From contig DASXZJ010000120.1 of assembly GCA_036502025.1 (NCBI GenBank), positions 1 through 64,000 on the forward strand: DNA of 64,000 bases, read 5' to 3'. The first letter of the stretch is position 1, and the number at the start of each line of letters is the position of its first letter. Under the pieces are notes generated by a model. That model saw only the letters and a program-made list of their open reading frames with translations. It ran no database searches and was not told the origin of the DNA. Of the stretch, positions 26,640 to 35,674 are shown one piece after another. The DNA is from Bog-473 sp036502025 (GTDB lineage: Bacteria > Actinomycetota > Acidimicrobiia > Acidimicrobiales > RAAP-2). Made by a program: the position numbers and the translations under genes.

Positions 26640-27113
26640 GTGGCGAAGGTGCATCACTCGGCCATTGGGACCCGCGACGTGGCGGCCAGCCTCGTCTTCT
26701 GGCGTGACGGGCTCGGCTTCGAGGTCCAGATGGACGAGCACTTCGGTGGCGACTGGCCCGTTCTCTTCGGGGGCAGCTCGACGACCCTGCGCTCGGTGTT
26801 CCTGGGCGATCCGGCCGCACCGGACAGCGGAGTGGTGGAGCTGGTCGAGATGGACGATATGGAGGATCGGGGCACGCCGACGCCAATCGATGCTCGGCCC
26901 GCGGCCGGGTTCTTCCTGCTCTCCCTCTTCGCCGATCTTGACGAGGTGTTGCCCCGCCTGGTCGCACTCGGTGTCGGCGGTGAGCCCCGGGTGATCTCGG
27001 TGAGCAGCGTCCGACTGGCCGTGGTGCACGATCCCAACGGGGTGCGGGTCGAGCTGATGGATCGCGGGGCCCAGGCCAACCTGACCCGCCGCTCCGCCCC
27101 GTCGGCTCCATGA
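26640..27113 (+). CDS. VOC-family (glyoxalase/dioxygenase fold) protein
   Basis: 157 residues from GTG 26640, with GGAGGA at 26628-26633. Two VOC half-modules are visible: KVHHSAIGTRDVAASLVFW at the start and VRLAVVHDPNGVRVELMD at the end, with candidate metal ligands His and Glu. Members include metal-dependent isomerases, dioxygenases and resistance proteins. It is the first gene of a plus-strand unit with BVMO, quinone reductase, epimerase and F420 oxidoreductase. Confidence 0.82.
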   Translation: MAKVHHSAIGTRDVAASLVFWRDGLGFEVQMDEHFGGDWPVLFGGSSTTLRSVFLGDPAAPDSGVVELVEMDDMEDRGTPTPIDARPAAGFFLLSLFADLDEVLPRLVALGVGGEPRVISVSSVRLAVVHDPNGVRVELMDRGAQANLTRRSAPSAP

Positions 27114-28579
27114 ACGACCCGCGGTTCGGGGTGGCCATCCTGGGCGCCGGGGCAGGAGGCCTCGGCCTGGCCATTCGTCTGAAGAAAGCGCGGCGGCACG
27201 ACTTCGTGCTCTTCGAGGCGTCCGACGGCGTCGGTGGCACATGGCGCGTCAACTCCTACCCCGGAGCTGCCTGCGACGTCCCGTCCCATCTGTACTCGTA
27301 TTCCTTCGCACTGAAGCCTGACTGGACCAAGACCTACGCCAACCAGCCCGAGATACTGGCCTACTTCGAGCAGTGCGCAGACCGCTTCGGCATCCGGCCG
27401 CACCTGCGTACCAACGCGGCCGTCGTCGCCGCTACCTGGCAGGAAGACCAAGGATGCTGGCGTCTGCGCGATGCCGGTGGCGGGGAGTACGAGGCCGACG
27501 TGCTGGTCAGCGCGCTCGGAACCTTCAATGCGCCGTCGTATCCCGACATCGAGGGCATGGCCGACTTCGAGGGAGCGTCGTTCCACTCAGCCCGGTGGGA
27601 CCATAGCCACGACGTGACCGGTAAACGGGTGGCCGTCATCGGGACGGGCGCCAGCGCAGCGCAGATCGTGCCTGCTCTGGTCGACTCGGCGGCCCACCTG
27701 ACGCTGTTCCAGCGGTCGCCGCAGTGGATCCTGCCCCGATCCGACAAGCCATTCAGCGAAGAGGACAAGCGGCGTTTCGCCCGGAATCCGATCGCCGCCC
27801 GCCGCCACCGCTGGGAGATCTATCGGGCCTTCGAGCGCAACATCGCCTTCCGCCAGGGGGACCCGGTGGCCGAGCAGCTCAAGGCCTTGGCTCTCAGCCA
27901 CCTGGACTACCGCATCAAGGACGACGACCTGCGGGCCAAGCTGACGCCCTCGTATCCGTTCGGCTGCAAGCGCACGCTGGTCACCAGCGACTTCTACAAA
28001 GCGGTGGTGCGTGACGAGGTGGATCTCGTCACCGACCCGATCGCCCGTGTCGCCCCGCGGGGCATCGTCACGGTAGACGGTACCGAACACCTGGTCGACA
28101 CCATCGTGCTGGCCACCGGGTTCAAGGCCACCGACTATCTCCACGGGCTCAACGTGGTCGGGCTCGGCGGCCGGGTGCTCAAGGATGACTGGAGCGAGGT
28201 CCCGCACGCCTACCTCGGCCTGACCGTTTCGGGCTACCCGAACTTCTTCATGCTCTACGGACCCAACACCAACCAGGGCGGCAACTCCATTATCTTCATT
28301 CTCGAAGCGCAGGCGGCCTACGTGGTGCGGGCCCTACGCGCCATGCGGCGGCGACGCGTCCGGGCGGTCGACGTCAAGCGTCCCGTCATGGACGCCTACA
28401 ACGAAACGCTGGCCGAGGCCCTCCGCAAGACGGTGTGGGACACCGGCTGCCAGAGCTATTTCCGGAACGAGAACGGGAGGATTGCCACTCAGCTTCCGTA
28501 TCCCTCCATGTGGTACTGGCGGCGCACCCGTCGCTTCCGCATGCGGGACTACGTGCGGCCGCGCCTCTCAAGCAGGTAG
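27110..28579 (+). CDS. Flavin monooxygenase, Baeyer-Villiger type
   Basis: A 489-residue FAD/NADPH monooxygenase. The FAD-binding GAGAGGLGLA lies at the N-terminus, followed by GVGGTWRVNSYPGAACD. The Baeyer-Villiger fingerprint F-x-G-x3-H-x3-W-D is present as FEGASFHSARWD, and the NADPH site as VIGTGASAAQI. Such enzymes turn ketones into esters or lactones. The start overlaps the VOC stop. Ester products could be substrates for the hydrolases in this region. Confidence 0.88.
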   Translation: MNDPRFGVAILGAGAGGLGLAIRLKKARRHDFVLFEASDGVGGTWRVNSYPGAACDVPSHLYSYSFALKPDWTKTYANQPEILAYFEQCADRFGIRPHLRTNAAVVAATWQEDQGCWRLRDAGGGEYEADVLVSALGTFNAPSYPDIEGMADFEGASFHSARWDHSHDVTGKRVAVIGTGASAAQIVPALVDSAAHLTLFQRSPQWILPRSDKPFSEEDKRRFARNPIAARRHRWEIYRAFERNIAFRQGDPVAEQLKALALSHLDYRIKDDDLRAKLTPSYPFGCKRTLVTSDFYKAVVRDEVDLVTDPIARVAPRGIVTVDGTEHLVDTIVLATGFKATDYLHGLNVVGLGGRVLKDDWSEVPHAYLGLTVSGYPNFFMLYGPNTNQGGNSIIFILEAQAAYVVRALRAMRRRRVRAVDVKRPVMDAYNETLAEALRKTVWDTGCQSYFRNENGRIATQLPYPSMWYWRRTRRFRMRDYVRPRLSSR

Positions 28580-28617
28580 AACAAAGGCACCACGCACACT
28601 CAGAGGGGGTAACGCAC

Positions 28618-29586
28618 GTGAAGGCTGCGGTCTACTACGAGACGGGGACCCCGGATGTCTTTCGCTACGAGGAAGTGCCGGACGCCGAAGCGGGCGCCAC
28701 CGAGTTCCTCGTCAACGTCGAGGCGATCAGCATCGAGGGTGGCGACACCCTCAACCGACTGGGCGGTGCCATGAACAGGGTGCCCCACATCGTCGGCTAC
28801 CAGTGCGCCGGCACGGTGGTGTCCACCGGAGGCCAGGTGACCGGCATTGCCGTCGGAGACCGGGTGGTCACCGTCGGCATCGACGGCTCCCACGCCGAGC
28901 TGCGGGCCGTGTCCGAGCCGTTCGCCTGGAAGATCCCCGACGGATTGTCCACCGATGAGGCAGCGTGCGTGCCGGTTCCGTTCGGGACGGCCCACGACTG
29001 CCTCTTCGAGTTCGGTCATCTGGCCGCCGGGGAGACCGCCCTTATCCACGCCGGTGCGGGCGGGGTGGGGATCGCCGCCATTCAGCTGGCCAAGCGCGCC
29101 GGGGCTCGGGTCTTGGCCACCGCCTCGAGCGATGACAAGCTCGAGCGGCTCAAGGAGTTCGGGCTGGACGAGGGGATCAACTACGCCCGGGATGACTTCG
29201 TGGCCGAGGCCCGCCGGTTGACCGATGGCCGGGGGGTCGACGTCATCGTCGACTCGGTGGGCGGTGTCACCCTGCAAGGAAGCCTCAACGCGCTGGCGTA
29301 CCGGGGCCGCTGTGTGACGGTAGGCGACGCGGGTCGCAGCGCGGCCGAGCACCTCGACATCTCCAATATGCGGCCCAACAATCAGACAGTGTCGGGCTAC
29401 TTCTTGGGGGCCGAGCTGCTCCTGTTCCCCCGACCGCACGCCATGATCGCCGGTCTCCTGACCGATATCGCCAAGGGTGAGCTCAAGGTCGTCATCGACC
29501 GGGCCTTCCCCCTCGCCGAGGCCGCGGCGGCGCACGCCTACATCGAGAGCCGGCAGTCGTTCGGAAGGGTGTTGTTGACCCCATGA
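28618..29586 (+). CDS. Quinone oxidoreductase-like medium-chain dehydrogenase
   Basis: I chose GTG 28618, preceded by GAGGGGGT; the longer frame upstream overlaps the monooxygenase. The 322-residue protein begins MKAAVYYETGTPDVF and has the NADPH Rossmann motif HAGAGGVGIAAIQLAKRAGA. The zinc-ligand pattern of alcohol dehydrogenases is missing, as in zeta-crystallin/quinone reductases. It probably reduces an enone or quinone intermediate in the same pathway as the upstream monooxygenase. Confidence 0.86.
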   Translation: MKAAVYYETGTPDVFRYEEVPDAEAGATEFLVNVEAISIEGGDTLNRLGGAMNRVPHIVGYQCAGTVVSTGGQVTGIAVGDRVVTVGIDGSHAELRAVSEPFAWKIPDGLSTDEAACVPVPFGTAHDCLFEFGHLAAGETALIHAGAGGVGIAAIQLAKRAGARVLATASSDDKLERLKEFGLDEGINYARDDFVAEARRLTDGRGVDVIVDSVGGVTLQGSLNALAYRGRCVTVGDAGRSAAEHLDISNMRPNNQTVSGYFLGAELLLFPRPHAMIAGLLTDIAKGELKVVIDRAFPLAEAAAAHAYIESRQSFGRVLLTP

Positions 29587-30497
29587 GGGTTGCCGTCACC
29601 GGATCGCACGGCCTCATCGGCTCTGCGCTGGTGGCCAAGCTCCGGTCCGAGGGGGCCGAGGTCGTCCCCCTGGTGCGCGGGCGGGCCGGATCCGGTGAGC
29701 TGAGCTGGAACCCGGTGGCCGGCACCGTGGACGCCGATGGCCTGGCCGGGGTCACGGCTGTGGTGCATCTGGCCGGGGTGGGGGTCGGGGACCACCGCTG
29801 GTCGACGTCGCACAAGGAGGCGGTCCGCTCCAGCCGCATCGACGGCACGGCGACGCTGGCCCGGGTTCTCTCGACCATGGCGACACCTCCGGCCGTATGG
29901 CTCAGCGGGTCGGCCGTCGGGTACTACGGCGGCCGGGGCGACGAGAATCTCACGGAGACCTCCGGGTTGGGGACGGGATTCCTGGCCGATGTCTGCGCCC
30001 GTTGGGAGGAGGCCACCGCTCCGGCGCAGCAAGCTGGCCTTCGCGTGGTGCATCTCCGTAGCGGGGTGGTGCTGAGTGCGGCCGGTGGAGCGCTGAAGAA
30101 GCAACTCCCGCTCTTCCGGCTCGGTCTCGGCGCCCGTCTCGGCTCGGGCCGTCAGCAGCTCAGCTGGATTTCCCGACGCGACCTCCTCTCGGCGGTCGCC
30201 TTCCTGATCGGGCACGACGAACTCTCAGGTGCTGTCAACTTGACCAGCCCGGAGCCCGTCACCAACGCCGAGTTCACCGTGGCCCTGGGCCGGGCCCTCC
30301 ACCGACCGGCCAAGCTGCGCGTGCCGGCCGCCGCGCTCCGGCTGGCCATGGGGCGACAGATGACCGAGGAAATGCTGCTCGTCTCGCAGCGGGCGTTCCC
30401 GCAGCGGCTGGTCGACGCCGGATTCACCTTCGCCGATCCCACCCTGCCCGAGGCGTTGCGGACCGCCCTGGCCGACCGCGACCTTCACCACGCCTGA
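29583..30497 (+). CDS. TIGR01777-type NAD-dependent epimerase/dehydratase
   Basis: 304 residues; the ATG overlaps the upstream stop. The N-terminal Rossmann motif is VTGSHGLIGSALVAKLRSEG, and a C-terminal DUF1731-like part ends the protein (KLRVPAAALRLAMGRQMTEEMLL). This matches the SDR39U1/YfcH group, whose reaction is not well defined. It probably belongs to the same transcript as its neighbours. Confidence 0.85.
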   Translation: MRVAVTGSHGLIGSALVAKLRSEGAEVVPLVRGRAGSGELSWNPVAGTVDADGLAGVTAVVHLAGVGVGDHRWSTSHKEAVRSSRIDGTATLARVLSTMATPPAVWLSGSAVGYYGGRGDENLTETSGLGTGFLADVCARWEEATAPAQQAGLRVVHLRSGVVLSAAGGALKKQLPLFRLGLGARLGSGRQQLSWISRRDLLSAVAFLIGHDELSGAVNLTSPEPVTNAEFTVALGRALHRPAKLRVPAAALRLAMGRQMTEEMLLVSQRAFPQRLVDAGFTFADPTLPEALRTALADRDLHHA

Positions 30498-30504
30498 CCT
30501 CCCG

Positions 30505-31425
30505 GTGCGCCCGTTTCGCTTCGGATTGCAAGTGATGGAGCGCTCGGCCGACGAGCTGCGGTCACAGGCTCGGGCCGCCGAAGCCGCCGGCTTCGACGTG
30601 CTCCACTCGTGGGACCACATGGGGGATGGCTGGTCACCCCTGCTGCCGCTGCTGGCCGTCGCCGACGTCACCACGACCATGCGTATTTGCCCGCTGGTCC
30701 TCAACAACGACTTTCACCACCCCGTCCACCTGGCCCAGGACCTGGCCAGCCTGGATCATCTCAGCGGAGGTCGCCTGGAGGTCGGGATAGGAGCCGGGCA
30801 CTCCTTCACCGAGTACGCCGCCATCGGGCGGCCCTTCGCCCCATCCGCCGTCCGTAAGGCACGCCTCGCCGAATCCGTTGAGATCCTCCGCCGGCTCCTC
30901 GACGGTGAGACGGTGACCCATGACGGCGACCACTACAGCCTCAATGGTGTTCGCACCTTGCGCTCGCGTCAGGACCACGTGCCCATCCTCGTCGGCGTCA
31001 ACGGCAGGAGGGCCCTGGCCCACGCCGCCCGCCACGCCGACATCATCGGTCTCACCATGCTCGGGCGAACCCTCGGAGATGGCCAGCACCACGAGACTCG
31101 CTGGGAGGCGGAGCGGCTCGATGCCACGATTGAGCACATCCGGCAGCAAGCGGGAGAGCGTTGGCGGGACTTGGAGCTCAATGTCCTGGTGCAGGCAGTC
31201 GTGAACACCGACGATCGCCGAACCGAGGCCCGCCGGCAGGCGGCGCGCCTTCCGGGTGGCCTCAGCGTTGAGGATGTGCTGGCCACACCGTTCCTGGCCC
31301 TGGGCACCCCCGACGACATCGCCGAGCATCTCGTCGCCTGTCGGGATCGCTGGGGCATCTCGTACTTCAGCGTCCGGGACCTGGCTGGTTTCACCCCGGT
31401 GATCGAGCGGCTTCGCGGCCTCTGA
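30505..31425 (+). CDS. LLM-class F420-dependent oxidoreductase
   Basis: 306 residues from GTG 30505. The luciferase-like barrel is indicated by FRFGLQVMERSADELRSQAR, VLHSWDHMGDG, LDHLSGGRLEVGIGAGH and TPDDIAEHLVACRDRWG. The family reduces or oxidises substrates with F420 or FMN; in actinobacteria this subgroup is normally assigned to F420, which implies the host makes F420. It is the last gene of the plus-strand BVMO unit and is convergent with zwf. Confidence 0.85.
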   Translation: MRPFRFGLQVMERSADELRSQARAAEAAGFDVLHSWDHMGDGWSPLLPLLAVADVTTTMRICPLVLNNDFHHPVHLAQDLASLDHLSGGRLEVGIGAGHSFTEYAAIGRPFAPSAVRKARLAESVEILRRLLDGETVTHDGDHYSLNGVRTLRSRQDHVPILVGVNGRRALAHAARHADIIGLTMLGRTLGDGQHHETRWEAERLDATIEHIRQQAGERWRDLELNVLVQAVVNTDDRRTEARRQAARLPGGLSVEDVLATPFLALGTPDDIAEHLVACRDRWGISYFSVRDLAGFTPVIERLRGL

Positions 31426-31443
31426 GGCGGACTACTCCCCGGC

Positions 31444-32916
31444 TCAGTTCCGGGCGGCCCGCCACCGGCGCTCGAATGGAAGGCGCCAGTTGCGGGGGGC
31501 GATGAGGTCGGCGATGCTCGCCGGCCCCCAGGTGCCCGGGGCATAGGGCTGCACCGGGGGCGGATCCTCCAGCAGCGGCGTGGACAGCTCCCAGAGCCGC
31601 TCGATGCCCTCGGCCGTGTTGAACAGGGTGTGGTCACCGACCATGACGTCGTGGATCAGCCGCTCGTAGGCCTCGAGGACATCGGCGTCCTGGCCCGTCT
31701 CGTGCAGGGCGAACTGCAGGCTGAGCTTCTCGAGCTTCATGCCCGGGCCGGGCTTCTTGCCGTAGAAGGAGAGGGACAGCTTCGACGAGTCCGCCAGGTC
31801 GAAGGTGAGGTGGTCCGGCCCCTGCGTGCCGACGCCCGAATCGTCGGGGAACATGCTCTTGGGCGGCTCGCGGAAGGCAATGGAGATAATGCGCTCACCG
31901 CCACCCAGTTGCTTCCCGGTGCGCAGGAAGAACGGGACCCCGGCCCAGCGCCAGTTGTCGATCTCGCACCGCAGGGCGATGAAGGTCTCGGTGTCCGAAT
32001 CGGGGGCCACGCCGGGGATGTCGCGGTAGCCCTCGTACTGGCCGCGCACCACTTGCGTGACGTCGAGCGGGCGCATGGAGCGGAAGACCTTGTTCTTCTC
32101 CTCGCTGATCGGCCCCCCGGCCAGCGCGGTCGGCGGCTCCATGGCCATGAAGGCCAGGATCTGGAAGAGGTGGGTCACCACCATGTCCTTGAAGGCGCCG
32201 GTGGCCTCGTAGAACTTGACCCGGTCATCGACCGAGAGGGTCTCGGGCACGTCGATCTGCACATGGTCGATGTGGTCGCGGTTCCAGATGGGCTCAAACA
32301 GGCCGTTGGCGAAGCGGAAGGCCAGGATGTTCTGGGTCGCCTCCTTGCCCAGAAAGTGATCGATGCGGAAGATCTGGTCCTCGTCGAAGATCTCATGCAG
32401 GGTGGCGTTCAGCTCCTTGGCGCTGGCCAGGTCGGTGCCGAACGGCTTCTCCATCACCACCCGGGAGCGGTCGACCAGGTCGGCTTTCTGGATGAGGGCG
32501 ATGACGTCGTCGTCGGCCGAGGGCGGGATGCTCAGGTAGTGCAGCCGCCGCACGTCGCCGCCGATGGCCTCCTCGGCCGCCCTGACCGCTTGGGCCAGAC
32601 CGTCGGGTCCGGCCGAGAGCGACACGAAGCTCAGCCGCTGCTCGAACTGGGCCCACTGCAGCAGGGAGATCTTGCCGGTGGCGTACTGGTCGCAGGCGTG
32701 GCGGGCCAGGTGCCGGAAGTCCTCGTCGCTGAGCTCGCTGGTCGAGGTCCCGATAATCCGGTACTCCGGCATCATCCCGGACTGCGAGAGGTGGAGCAGC
32801 CCGGGGAGCAGCTTGCGGGCGGCCAGGTCACCGGTGGCGCCGAAGAGGATGATGACGTGGGGGAGCAGCTTGCCGGGCGCGGCCTCGTCCTTTTGGGGGC
32901 TGTCGTCGATCGGCAT
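31444..32916 (-). CDS. zwf: Glucose-6-phosphate 1-dehydrogenase
   Basis: 490 residues from ATG 32916. The N-terminal nucleotide-binding motif is ILFGATGDLAARKL, the active-site segment is RIDHFLGKEATQN with the substrate-binding His and Lys, and EKPFGTDLASA precedes it. This enzyme oxidises glucose-6-phosphate to 6-phosphogluconolactone, the NADPH-producing first step of the oxidative pentose phosphate pathway. In F420-using bacteria the related Fgd is different, so this is the pyridine-nucleotide enzyme. It follows an amidohydrolase gene with a 2-base gap; no partner pentose-phosphate gene is nearby, an unusual setting. Confidence 0.95.
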   Translation of the reverse strand: MPIDDSPQKDEAAPGKLLPHVIILFGATGDLAARKLLPGLLHLSQSGMMPEYRIIGTSTSELSDEDFRHLARHACDQYATGKISLLQWAQFEQRLSFVSLSAGPDGLAQAVRAAEEAIGGDVRRLHYLSIPPSADDDVIALIQKADLVDRSRVVMEKPFGTDLASAKELNATLHEIFDEDQIFRIDHFLGKEATQNILAFRFANGLFEPIWNRDHIDHVQIDVPETLSVDDRVKFYEATGAFKDMVVTHLFQILAFMAMEPPTALAGGPISEEKNKVFRSMRPLDVTQVVRGQYEGYRDIPGVAPDSDTETFIALRCEIDNWRWAGVPFFLRTGKQLGGGERIISIAFREPPKSMFPDDSGVGTQGPDHLTFDLADSSKLSLSFYGKKPGPGMKLEKLSLQFALHETGQDADVLEAYERLIHDVMVGDHTLFNTAEGIERLWELSTPLLEDPPPVQPYAPGTWGPASIADLIAPRNWRLPFERRWRAARN

Positions 32917-32918
32917 GG

Positions 32919-34109
32919 TCAGCCGGCCCCCTGTCGCTCGTTGAGCTCTGACACGTTGCCCCCCATGATCCGGGCCACCGCGTCGGCGTCGAGCTTCTGT
33001 AGTTCGGTGACCCAGTCGGTCGGCTCGGGCAGGCCCTCGATGTGGGGCCAGTCCGACCCGAAGATCACCCGGTCGTCTCCCATGAGGTCCACGATCTCGT
33101 TGACATCGTCCTCCCAGAACGGGTTGATCCACACGTGGCGCCGGAAGGTGACCACGGGGTCCTCGCTGAAGTAGCCCGGCATCTTGCGGGCGGCCCCGGC
33201 CAACTTCTTGAACAGGGGCGCCAGGAACTCCGAGCCGTTCTCCACCGAAGCCACGCGCAGGTTCGGGAAGCGGTCGAACAGTTTCTCCAGGATGAGCGTG
33301 GCCAGGAAGTCGTGGGCCGCCCGCTCGATGGCGAACAGCTTGATGCTCGGGGTCATCCGCCCTCCCCCCTTGAAGGAGGTCGAGAACCCATCGGGCGCGT
33401 AGCCGTTGGAGGACAGCCCGGCGTCACCGGCGTGCACCACCACTGTGATCCCCGCCTCTTCGACCCGGGCCCAGAACGGGTCGAACATCTCGTGGGCGGG
33501 GGAGAAGGGCCCGTTCACCGTCGTCGGCGCGGCCGCCCGCATGACCACCGTGCGGGTGCCCTGGTCGAGCGCCCACTCCAGTTCCCGCACCGCCTCGTCG
33601 ACGTCGGCCAGCGCGAGGTAGGGCGCCGCGAAGATCCGGTCCTGGTAGGCCATGCCCCAGTCCTCGGCCAGCCAGCGGTTGAAGGCGCGGTAGAGCAGGA
33701 TCACCGCACCCGGATCGTGCTTCAAGGCCTCCTCGTAGAGCATGCCCAGGGTGGGGAAGAGCCAGACCTTCTCGAGCCCCTGGGCGTCCATGACGGCCAG
33801 GCGGGCATCCCGGTCCCGGTACTCGGGCCGGATTGGCTCGGGGGTGCCCATGAGCTCGTGGATGGGACGGCCGTTGGGATTGCCCCTGAAGTAGTCGACC
33901 AGCGAGCCGGCCGGCGAAATCGGGTTGAAGGTGGGATTGGTGACGGCCCGGCTGATCCGCCCCCCGAGGGCGTGGTACCGGCGCCCGCCCACGTCGACCC
34001 ATTGGATGACCCGCGGGCCGTCGGCCGGGTCGAGGTGCCGGGTGAAGGCGTCAAGGGCCTCGTAGTAGTGGTTGTCGGCGTCGAAGACCGGCGTTGCGAG
34101 CGTGTGCAT
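32919..34109 (-). CDS. Amidohydrolase_2 family metal-dependent hydrolase
   Basis: 396 residues from ATG 34109, preceded by GGAAGGCACC. The start PVFDADNHYYE carries a D-x-D/H-type metal motif, with a further His in VVVHAGDAG and the terminal Asp in VIFGSDWPHIEG. This matches the aminocarboxymuconate-semialdehyde-decarboxylase-like amidohydrolases that decarboxylate or hydrolyse cyclic acids. It lies in a minus-strand run with nitroreductase, SDR and another amidohydrolase, suggesting degradation of an aromatic or ring compound. The substrate is unknown. Confidence 0.85.
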   Translation of the reverse strand: MHTLATPVFDADNHYYEALDAFTRHLDPADGPRVIQWVDVGGRRYHALGGRISRAVTNPTFNPISPAGSLVDYFRGNPNGRPIHELMGTPEPIRPEYRDRDARLAVMDAQGLEKVWLFPTLGMLYEEALKHDPGAVILLYRAFNRWLAEDWGMAYQDRIFAAPYLALADVDEAVRELEWALDQGTRTVVMRAAAPTTVNGPFSPAHEMFDPFWARVEEAGITVVVHAGDAGLSSNGYAPDGFSTSFKGGGRMTPSIKLFAIERAAHDFLATLILEKLFDRFPNLRVASVENGSEFLAPLFKKLAGAARKMPGYFSEDPVVTFRRHVWINPFWEDDVNEIVDLMGDDRVIFGSDWPHIEGLPEPTDWVTELQKLDADAVARIMGGNVSELNERQGAG

Positions 34110-34152
34110 GGGGTGCCTTCCAGAGCGGTGTGGCGCGGCCAACCCCCAAACT

Positions 34153-34863
34153 TTAGGTGCCGGTCGGGGGTCCCGCGGCCGTGTGCGTGACGCCTTGGGG
34201 ATCAACGGCCCAGGAGGGCGCCTCGCCCCAGCGTTCCCCGTAGACCAGTTCGGGCAGGGGCCGCCGCCGCACCGGTCCGTGGCGGCCGGCCGGCCGCCCG
34301 AGAGTGATGGTGGCCGCGATCACCACGTCGTCGGGGATCGCCAGCAAGGAGCGCAGCCCGGTGTCGGAGAAGTAGTGCCAGATGGTCATGACCCCGCCGT
34401 AGCCCAGGGCCCGGGCGGCCAGGAGGAGGTTCTGGCAAGCGGGGTAGACCGACGCCCCCTCGGAGGTGTCGCTCGTCGTGCGGTAGCGCACGTAGCAGGC
34501 CAGCACGACGACGGGCACCGACTCGTAGTTGTCCACGTAGTCCTGCATGGTCCGGGCCAACCGGGACTTGGGCGAGTCCAGCCGCGCCCCCGACCCCTTG
34601 TCGTAGCCGTCGTCCTCCCGCTTCTTGGCCCAGAACGTGCGGGCCGCCTCCCCGATCAGGTGCTTGGCCTGGGTCGCCACCTCGCCGGTGGAGAGCACCA
34701 TGAAGCGGAACGGTTGCCGGTTGGACCCGCTCGGCGCCCGCGTGGCGGCGAACAGGATGTCGCGCAGTGCCTCGTCGGGAATGGCCTCCTCGGTGTAGCG
34801 GCGGATGGCGCGGGTGGTCAGCAGGCCCTGGTAGAGGCTGACCTGCTCTGCCTCATCGTCCAC
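34153..34863 (-). CDS. Nitroreductase-family FMN protein
   Basis: 236 residues from GTG 34863. The FMN-binding pattern is seen in TTRAIRRYTEEAIPDE and the AATRAPSGSNRQPFRFMVL segment, with a late GYGGVMTIWHYF helix. The family reduces nitro groups, quinones, enones or iodinated phenols with NAD(P)H. The start overlaps the end of the upstream SDR gene by 11 bases, supporting co-transcription. Confidence 0.86.
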   Translation of the reverse strand: MDDEAEQVSLYQGLLTTRAIRRYTEEAIPDEALRDILFAATRAPSGSNRQPFRFMVLSTGEVATQAKHLIGEAARTFWAKKREDDGYDKGSGARLDSPKSRLARTMQDYVDNYESVPVVVLACYVRYRTTSDTSEGASVYPACQNLLLAARALGYGGVMTIWHYFSDTGLRSLLAIPDDVVIAATITLGRPAGRHGPVRRRPLPELVYGERWGEAPSWAVDPQGVTHTAAGPPTGT

Positions 34864-35629
34864 CCGGCATGCCTCCCCCGTCGACCTCGACCCGCTGACC
34901 GGTGACATAGCTCGAGAGCCCCGAAACCAGGAAGAGCACCACCCGCCCCACGTCCTCGGGCCGGCAGACGTGGCCGAAGGGGGCCACCGGGTCGAGGGAC
35001 CCGATGTCCTCCACCCCGCCCGCCTTGACCAGGCGGCGCCCCATCTCCGAGACCACCAGGCCGGGCGCAACCACGTTGACGTGGATCCCGTGGTGCTGTA
35101 CCTCCTTGGCCAGGGTGAAGGCCAGCGACTCGAGGGCCGACTTGGCTACGTTGTACGGCGCCCCCCCTCCGGCGTTGAACCGGGTCGCCACCGACGACAC
35201 CATCACCACGTCACCCCGGGGCCGCTCGCGCATCAGGGGCACGAAGAGGTGGGCCAGATGGAACGCCCCCATCACGTGGATGCCGAACAGCCGTTCCATC
35301 TCCTCGGGCTCGGTCTTGGCGATCGACCGGCCCCGGCTGGCGATGCCGGCGTTGGAGACCAGGAGGTCGACCGGCCCGTGCGCCGCCACCACCTCGTCGC
35401 GGAGCCGCTGGCAGTCGTCGAAGGACTCGACGGCCGCGCGGTGCGCGCTGGCCGTGCCCCCACCCGCTTCGATGGCGGCCACCGCCTCCTGGGCCGCCGA
35501 TTCGTCACGGTGGTAGACGATGGCCACGGTGGCGCCGGCGCGGCCGAGCTCCTCGCTGATGCCGCGCCCGATGCCGCGCCCGCCGCCGCTGACCACGGCG
35601 ACCCGCCCCGAGAGTTCACCTTGTGCCAT
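34853..35629 (-). CDS. Short-chain dehydrogenase/reductase
   Basis: 258 residues from ATG 35629. The cofactor motif is VVSGGGRGIGRGISEEL, the NAG-type motif is VSNAGIASRG, and the catalytic residues are Ser in MVSSVATRF and Tyr/Lys in YNVAKSALE. Layout resembles 3-oxoacyl-ACP reductase-like SDRs, but many have other alcohol substrates. It is the second gene of the five-gene minus-strand run 36574-31444. Confidence 0.88.
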   Translation of the reverse strand: MAQGELSGRVAVVSGGGRGIGRGISEELGRAGATVAIVYHRDESAAQEAVAAIEAGGGTASAHRAAVESFDDCQRLRDEVVAAHGPVDLLVSNAGIASRGRSIAKTEPEEMERLFGIHVMGAFHLAHLFVPLMRERPRGDVVMVSSVATRFNAGGGAPYNVAKSALESLAFTLAKEVQHHGIHVNVVAPGLVVSEMGRRLVKAGGVEDIGSLDPVAPFGHVCRPEDVGRVVLFLVSGLSSYVTGQRVEVDGGGMPGGR

Positions 35630-35674
35630 GCGGGGTGACCCTACCAACCGGCCGGAGCGGCCGGCCGGGGCGCC

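Noticed and set aside
31630..33174. 514-codon plus-strand frame opposite zwf
   Set aside because: Shadow of the well-conserved glucose-6-phosphate dehydrogenase; no family features.
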